A DNA stretch of 61,675 nt from Pseudomonadota bacterium (GTDB lineage: Bacteria > Desulfobacterota > Syntrophorhabdia > Syntrophorhabdales > Syntrophorhabdaceae). The number at the start of each line of letters is the position of its first letter. Within the stretch, counting starts at the first letter, position 1. Below, one piece after another: positions 59,022 to 61,675 of this stretch. A program made the position numbers and the translations under genes. The stretch is from contig JAPLKA010000094.1 in assembly GCA_026388315.1 (NCBI GenBank), positions 1 to 61,675 of the forward strand. The letters are read 5' to 3'. The notes beneath the pieces are model-generated. The model saw only the letters and a program-made list of their open reading frames with translations, searched no databases and was not told where the DNA came from.

Positions 59022-59876
59022 TCAAATATCCGGAAAAGGCGTAAGAGTTACATCTGATTTTTTCAGCAATAAAGGGAATCCGGGATGGACCAGCGTTTCA
59101 AGTTCCCGTTCCCTGTCCTGAGTAGAGAATGTCGAAAAGGGTCCGGATAAGCGCCCTGTGTCAGCATGTCCAGGATGGGTCATGAATTCAGTGAGACCAT
59201 CAGGCAATGTCAGAAGAAGCTCTTCCATTATACCGAGCGAAAACCTCCCTTTTAAATATAAGCCTCTAAAGTGGTTTGTAGTCCGGATACCTGTCGTTTC
59301 AATCCGTGTGCGGGCTTCTGTAGCGTATTTACTGAATAAACCGGCTTCTGCAGCAATTTCTTCGGAGATATCAAGATTACTATATGATGGTTTTGTTTCT
59401 TCAGGTATGCGTATCCAGGGGATTTTGTATTTTATGGCCGCACTGATCGCTGCCTTAATTACTGCCGGAAAAGCATGGATATGATGGTGGCTGTCAAGGT
59501 GATGGATCAACATCCCCGCATTAAGCAGCTTTTTGACCTGGGCATCCAGCTCGATTGTGATTTCTCTTTCCAGTGCATTATTATTGTTTATGAAGAGTTT
59601 CATTGCAGGGAGTTTTCCCGGGAAACATCCATCAGGCCCTGCCAGAATTTGCAAACCTGATGACAGTGGTTTTCCTTCTGATAGGTTTATATGTACTCCC
59701 AAGGATATTTCCTCGTTGTCGAGCGATTTTATGCGCCGGATGGCATCGTTAAACGCCGGTCCGTTCGGGAGGATGCTTATACTTGTCACAACACCCTTAT
59801 TAATGGCCTCAAATATGCCTGCATTTCTTGCCTCATCGGCGCCGCAGTCATCAGCGTTTATAATGAGTTTTTTCAT
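59022..59876 (-). CDS. ChbG/HpnK (YdjC)-family carbohydrate deacetylase
   Basis: This 284-residue metal-dependent enzyme removes N-acetyl from a sugar. N-A-D-D10-C-G at the start, V-H62-I-N-L, and H-L-D128-S-H-H-H-I-H-A-F-P provide the metal and catalytic residues of the family. Relatives deacetylate chitobiose (ChbG) or N-acetylglucosaminyl hopanoid (HpnK). Its ATG overlaps the stop of the ATP-grasp/methyltransferase gene (ATGA), so the two are translated together. The glycosyltransferase gene follows. Confidence 0.9.
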   Translation of the reverse strand: MKKLIINADDCGADEARNAGIFEAINKGVVTSISILPNGPAFNDAIRRIKSLDNEEISLGVHINLSEGKPLSSGLQILAGPDGCFPGKLPAMKLFINNNNALEREITIELDAQVKKLLNAGMLIHHLDSHHHIHAFPAVIKAAISAAIKYKIPWIRIPEETKPSYSNLDISEEIAAEAGLFSKYATEARTRIETTGIRTTNHFRGLYLKGRFSLGIMEELLLTLPDGLTEFMTHPGHADTGRLSGPFSTFSTQDRERELETLVHPGFPLLLKKSDVTLTPFPDI

Positions 59877-61579
59877 CGAGGCCTCGCAGCGCGGATAAAA
59901 AGGCTACGAAAAACATATCTGCCATTGGAGGCTTCGATAAATTCGGATTGTCCGGAGGCACGGAGTTTCAGAAAATATTCCATGAGCCCGCCATTCATAA
60001 CATTGTATTCTTCGGCGGTAAAGGGTCTCTCTGTCTCGTGTACTATTGTGACTTCCCGGAACAGCTCTTTGAGCCGACTCAAAAGGGCAGAGGGGTTAGC
60101 GAGCGAGATAGCAAGAAGCCACAGTCTGCCGCTCTCAGGCTCAAGAAAATCTCCGGCGCCATCGATTGCTTTGAAAAGATGAAGTGTACCATCGGATCCT
60201 CCATAGCGTGGGCCGAATGGTCCAGGGGCAGGGGTTTGCGGAGGGGTGGCAATAATTACATCAAACCGGTTGTTTTCTTCTGCTGCATGAGGTTTTTCTT
60301 TTAATGCCTCATACCAGGAGCCGGCATAAACATTAATCAGCCCGCCTACTCCGTTTTTCTGTGCGTTTATCGTTGTGGTTTCGAGTGATAGCGGATCAAT
60401 GTCTACGGCAACAACATTTCTCGCACCAAGCTTTGCCGCTGCAATGGAAAGCAGCCCTGAACCGCTGCCAAGATCGAGGACCCTTTCTCCAGGCTGAATG
60501 TCGAGGAGTTTTGCCAGTTCGATACTCGACGAAAACGGCGGATGAACGCTATCGGGGACCTCAAGTTTAATAGCGCCCGTGGGAAGCTCAATGGAAATTT
60601 CTTTTGCACTGAGTTTTTTGCTGTACCTTCTGATCGCTGAAGAGAGCATCTTTTCTATCAGTTCAGGATAGCTGATCCCGGCCCATCGGGCTGAGATGGC
60701 AAAGGCTTCGAGAGGCTCAAGGCTTGGTGTTACATTGGTTTCAAGGAAGAAAAAGGTTCCTGCCGGTGAAAGTCTTATATCAAAGCGGGCATAGTCCCTT
60801 AGACCAAGGGTCTTAAAGGCAAGGCGTGCATAACCCTCAAGTTCGTGCAACAGAGAAGGCGATAGCTCTGCACGGGATGCAGCGGGTCTTGTCTTCCCTG
60901 AAGGTTCAAGGAGCTTTAATTTCTCGGCAAGGAAGACATCCTCTGATGTCGAATACCATTCAAGGGGAGGGAGCACTATCAAACCATCCGGGCCTTCAAT
61001 CACAGAAATGGCAAGTTCTCTCCCTGTTATGTAAGACTCAACCATGACAGGCTGCTGCGCTTGTTCGATGAGATTAGCCGCTCTCGTTCGTGCCTCTTCT
61101 TCAGTATATGCGAGTCTGATTCCGCGGCTCATATGCTCGAAGGCTGCCTTGATAACAAAGGGTGGCTGTAACCACGGCGGCACGTTCCAGGTGTCTGAAG
61201 TGACTGCAAACCCTGGAGGAGTGGGTATACCTGCTTTTCCGAGGCGGGTTTTTGCGGCAATTTTATTATCTGCAAGCCGGCAGGCCCTTGAACCGGAGCC
61301 AACAATCCTGGCTCCACGGGTCTCGAGGATTGACCGGACAACGAAGCGCACATACCCCCGTCCAAGAAAGGTATCTGAATGGTCAACAATGAGGTCACAC
61401 GAACGTGCAAGCTCAAGTGCCTGAAATATAATTTCCTCAGAATTGGCCACCATAACCTCATGGCCGAGAGCATTAAGTCCTCCCTCTATAGCCTCAGCAC
61501 AGCGGCATGGAGAACCTGCGGTATGGATGATACCAACGGTAGTGTAAACTCTCTTGTGTAAATTCATAAGGAGTGACAA
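59873..61579 (-). CDS. ATP-grasp ligase fused to a PrmC-like methyltransferase
   Basis: This is a 568-residue two-domain enzyme. Residues about 12-315 are a D-Ala-D-Ala ligase-like ATP-grasp: F-V-I-K144-A-A-F-E-H-M-S-R-G binds ATP, E181-S-Y-I-T-G-R-E-L, and R-F-D267-I-R-L then F-L-E280-T-N282 as metal ligands. Such enzymes join a carboxylate to an amine through an acyl-phosphate. Residues about 345-568 are a class I SAM methyltransferase: D-L-G-S-G-S-G (369-375), V-D393-I-D, T-P-P-Q (446-449, the N-P-P-Y position) and G-G-S-D-G, as in PrmC-type N-methyltransferases. TTG at 61579 has AGGAGG upstream; ATG at 61567 is the alternative. Confidence 0.88.
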   Translation of the reverse strand: MSLLMNLHKRVYTTVGIIHTAGSPCRCAEAIEGGLNALGHEVMVANSEEIIFQALELARSCDLIVDHSDTFLGRGYVRFVVRSILETRGARIVGSGSRACRLADNKIAAKTRLGKAGIPTPPGFAVTSDTWNVPPWLQPPFVIKAAFEHMSRGIRLAYTEEEARTRAANLIEQAQQPVMVESYITGRELAISVIEGPDGLIVLPPLEWYSTSEDVFLAEKLKLLEPSGKTRPAASRAELSPSLLHELEGYARLAFKTLGLRDYARFDIRLSPAGTFFFLETNVTPSLEPLEAFAISARWAGISYPELIEKMLSSAIRRYSKKLSAKEISIELPTGAIKLEVPDSVHPPFSSSIELAKLLDIQPGERVLDLGSGSGLLSIAAAKLGARNVVAVDIDPLSLETTTINAQKNGVGGLINVYAGSWYEALKEKPHAAEENNRFDVIIATPPQTPAPGPFGPRYGGSDGTLHLFKAIDGAGDFLEPESGRLWLLAISLANPSALLSRLKELFREVTIVHETERPFTAEEYNVMNGGLMEYFLKLRASGQSEFIEASNGRYVFRSLFIRAARPR

Positions 61580-61582
61580 AAA

Positions 61583-61647
61583 GGATGTACCTCCTATAAA
61601 ATAGGTGATGACGAATCACAAATCTATTTTAGGAAGGAGGAACATCC
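61583..61647. repeat. Imperfect inverted repeat at a probable mobile-element edge
   Basis: GGATGTACCTCC..TATAAAATAG (61583-61604) pairs with CTATTTTAGGAAGGAGGAACATCC read in reverse (61624-61647), about 20 paired bases with small bulges. The right arm contains AGGAGG, the ribosome site of the reading frame that starts at 61649, so folding would hide it. The left arm's complement gives AGGAGG in front of the TTG of the ATP-grasp gene. Confidence 0.65.
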
Positions 61648-61648
61648 A

Positions 61649-61675
61649 ATGGAACTAAAAGTGAGTGTATCAGAG
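61649..61675 (+). CDS. Start of a gene cut by the window edge, possibly a transposase
   Basis: Only M-E-L-K-V-S-V-S-E is visible, after AGGAGG at eight bases. The hairpin-hidden ribosome site, together with inverted-repeat DNA and abrupt closeness to a divergent gene, fits an insertion sequence. The first residues would suit an IS256-type (mutator) transposase, but nine residues cannot prove it. Confidence 0.4.

Overview
The window is a densely coded bacterial chromosome segment of moderate GC. There are about 50 protein genes on both strands, and I saw no rRNA, tRNA or CRISPR array. Gene content suggests an anaerobic Gram-negative of the Desulfobacterota/Deltaproteobacteria type: PAS-rich diguanylate cyclases, an MlaEFD-type lipid transporter with an STAS-MlaE fusion, RND and YbhGFSR-like efflux systems, iron-sulfur proteins, and intergenic DNA full of palindromic and short repeats. 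The assignment is an inference from gene families; no marker gene settles it.

Layout. 1-7 kb: a PAS/GGDEF protein cut by the window edge, DNA polymerase IV, a secreted protein, a small hypothetical protein, a lytic transglycosylase with a 44-aa membrane peptide upstream, and an iron-sulfur flavoprotein-like reductase. 7-15.5 kb: PlsC, YajD (HNH) lying between two long foldback regions, DusB, a DUF465 protein, a multi-[4Fe-4S] protein, two tandem universal stress proteins, an alpha/beta hydrolase and an ATPase/nuclease-fold protein behind a 41-bp palindrome. 15.9-23.9 kb (minus strand): a drug-export operon equivalent to cecR-tolC-ybhG-ybhF-ybhS-ybhR, with YbhF split into two ATPases and a DUF559 endonuclease gene inserted. 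24.4-39.7 kb (plus strand): a very tight run of genes: RND adaptor, two RND pumps, outer-membrane factor, AspT-type antiporter, glutamate decarboxylase, DUF1805 protein, periplasmic asparaginase and porin. Facing it (39.7-43.0 kb) are a second AspT antiporter and aspartate 4-decarboxylase, with a decayed third AspT fragment beyond. 43.6-48.4 kb: a TRIC/UPF0126 channel and mlaE-(four-helix-bundle gene)-mlaF-mlaD-lipoprotein. 48.5-53 kb: an FAD hydroxyacid oxidase, a DASS dicarboxylate transporter and a tartrate/D-malate dehydrogenase. 53-57.8 kb: GNAT, a second PAS/GGDEF protein, and TraX. 57.9-61.6 kb: a cluster of GT4 glycosyltransferase, ChbG/HpnK-like deacetylase and an ATP-grasp/PrmC-like methyltransferase fusion. 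The window ends in what looks like the edge of a mobile element.

Two gene sets stand out. The 33-43 kb region combines amide hydrolysis (asparaginase), amino-acid decarboxylation (Glu to GABA, Asp to Ala) and AspT-type exchange. That is the logic of acid resistance or decarboxylation-driven proton-motive force, but here an AspT-family carrier sits where the unrelated GadC would be expected. The 57-61.6 kb cluster has the enzyme order glycosyltransferase, deacetylase, ATP-dependent ligase, N-methyltransferase. This mirrors mycothiol/bacillithiol-type chemistry with different enzyme families and may make an undescribed aminoacyl-sugar metabolite or conjugate.

The intergenic DNA is also notable. 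At least four repeat families occur in two or more copies. Two of them show paired base changes that preserve stems. Palindromic or G-rich repeats have also become part of protein-coding sequence (TetR, MlaF, the GT4 reading frame, the end of the first PAS/GGDEF gene).
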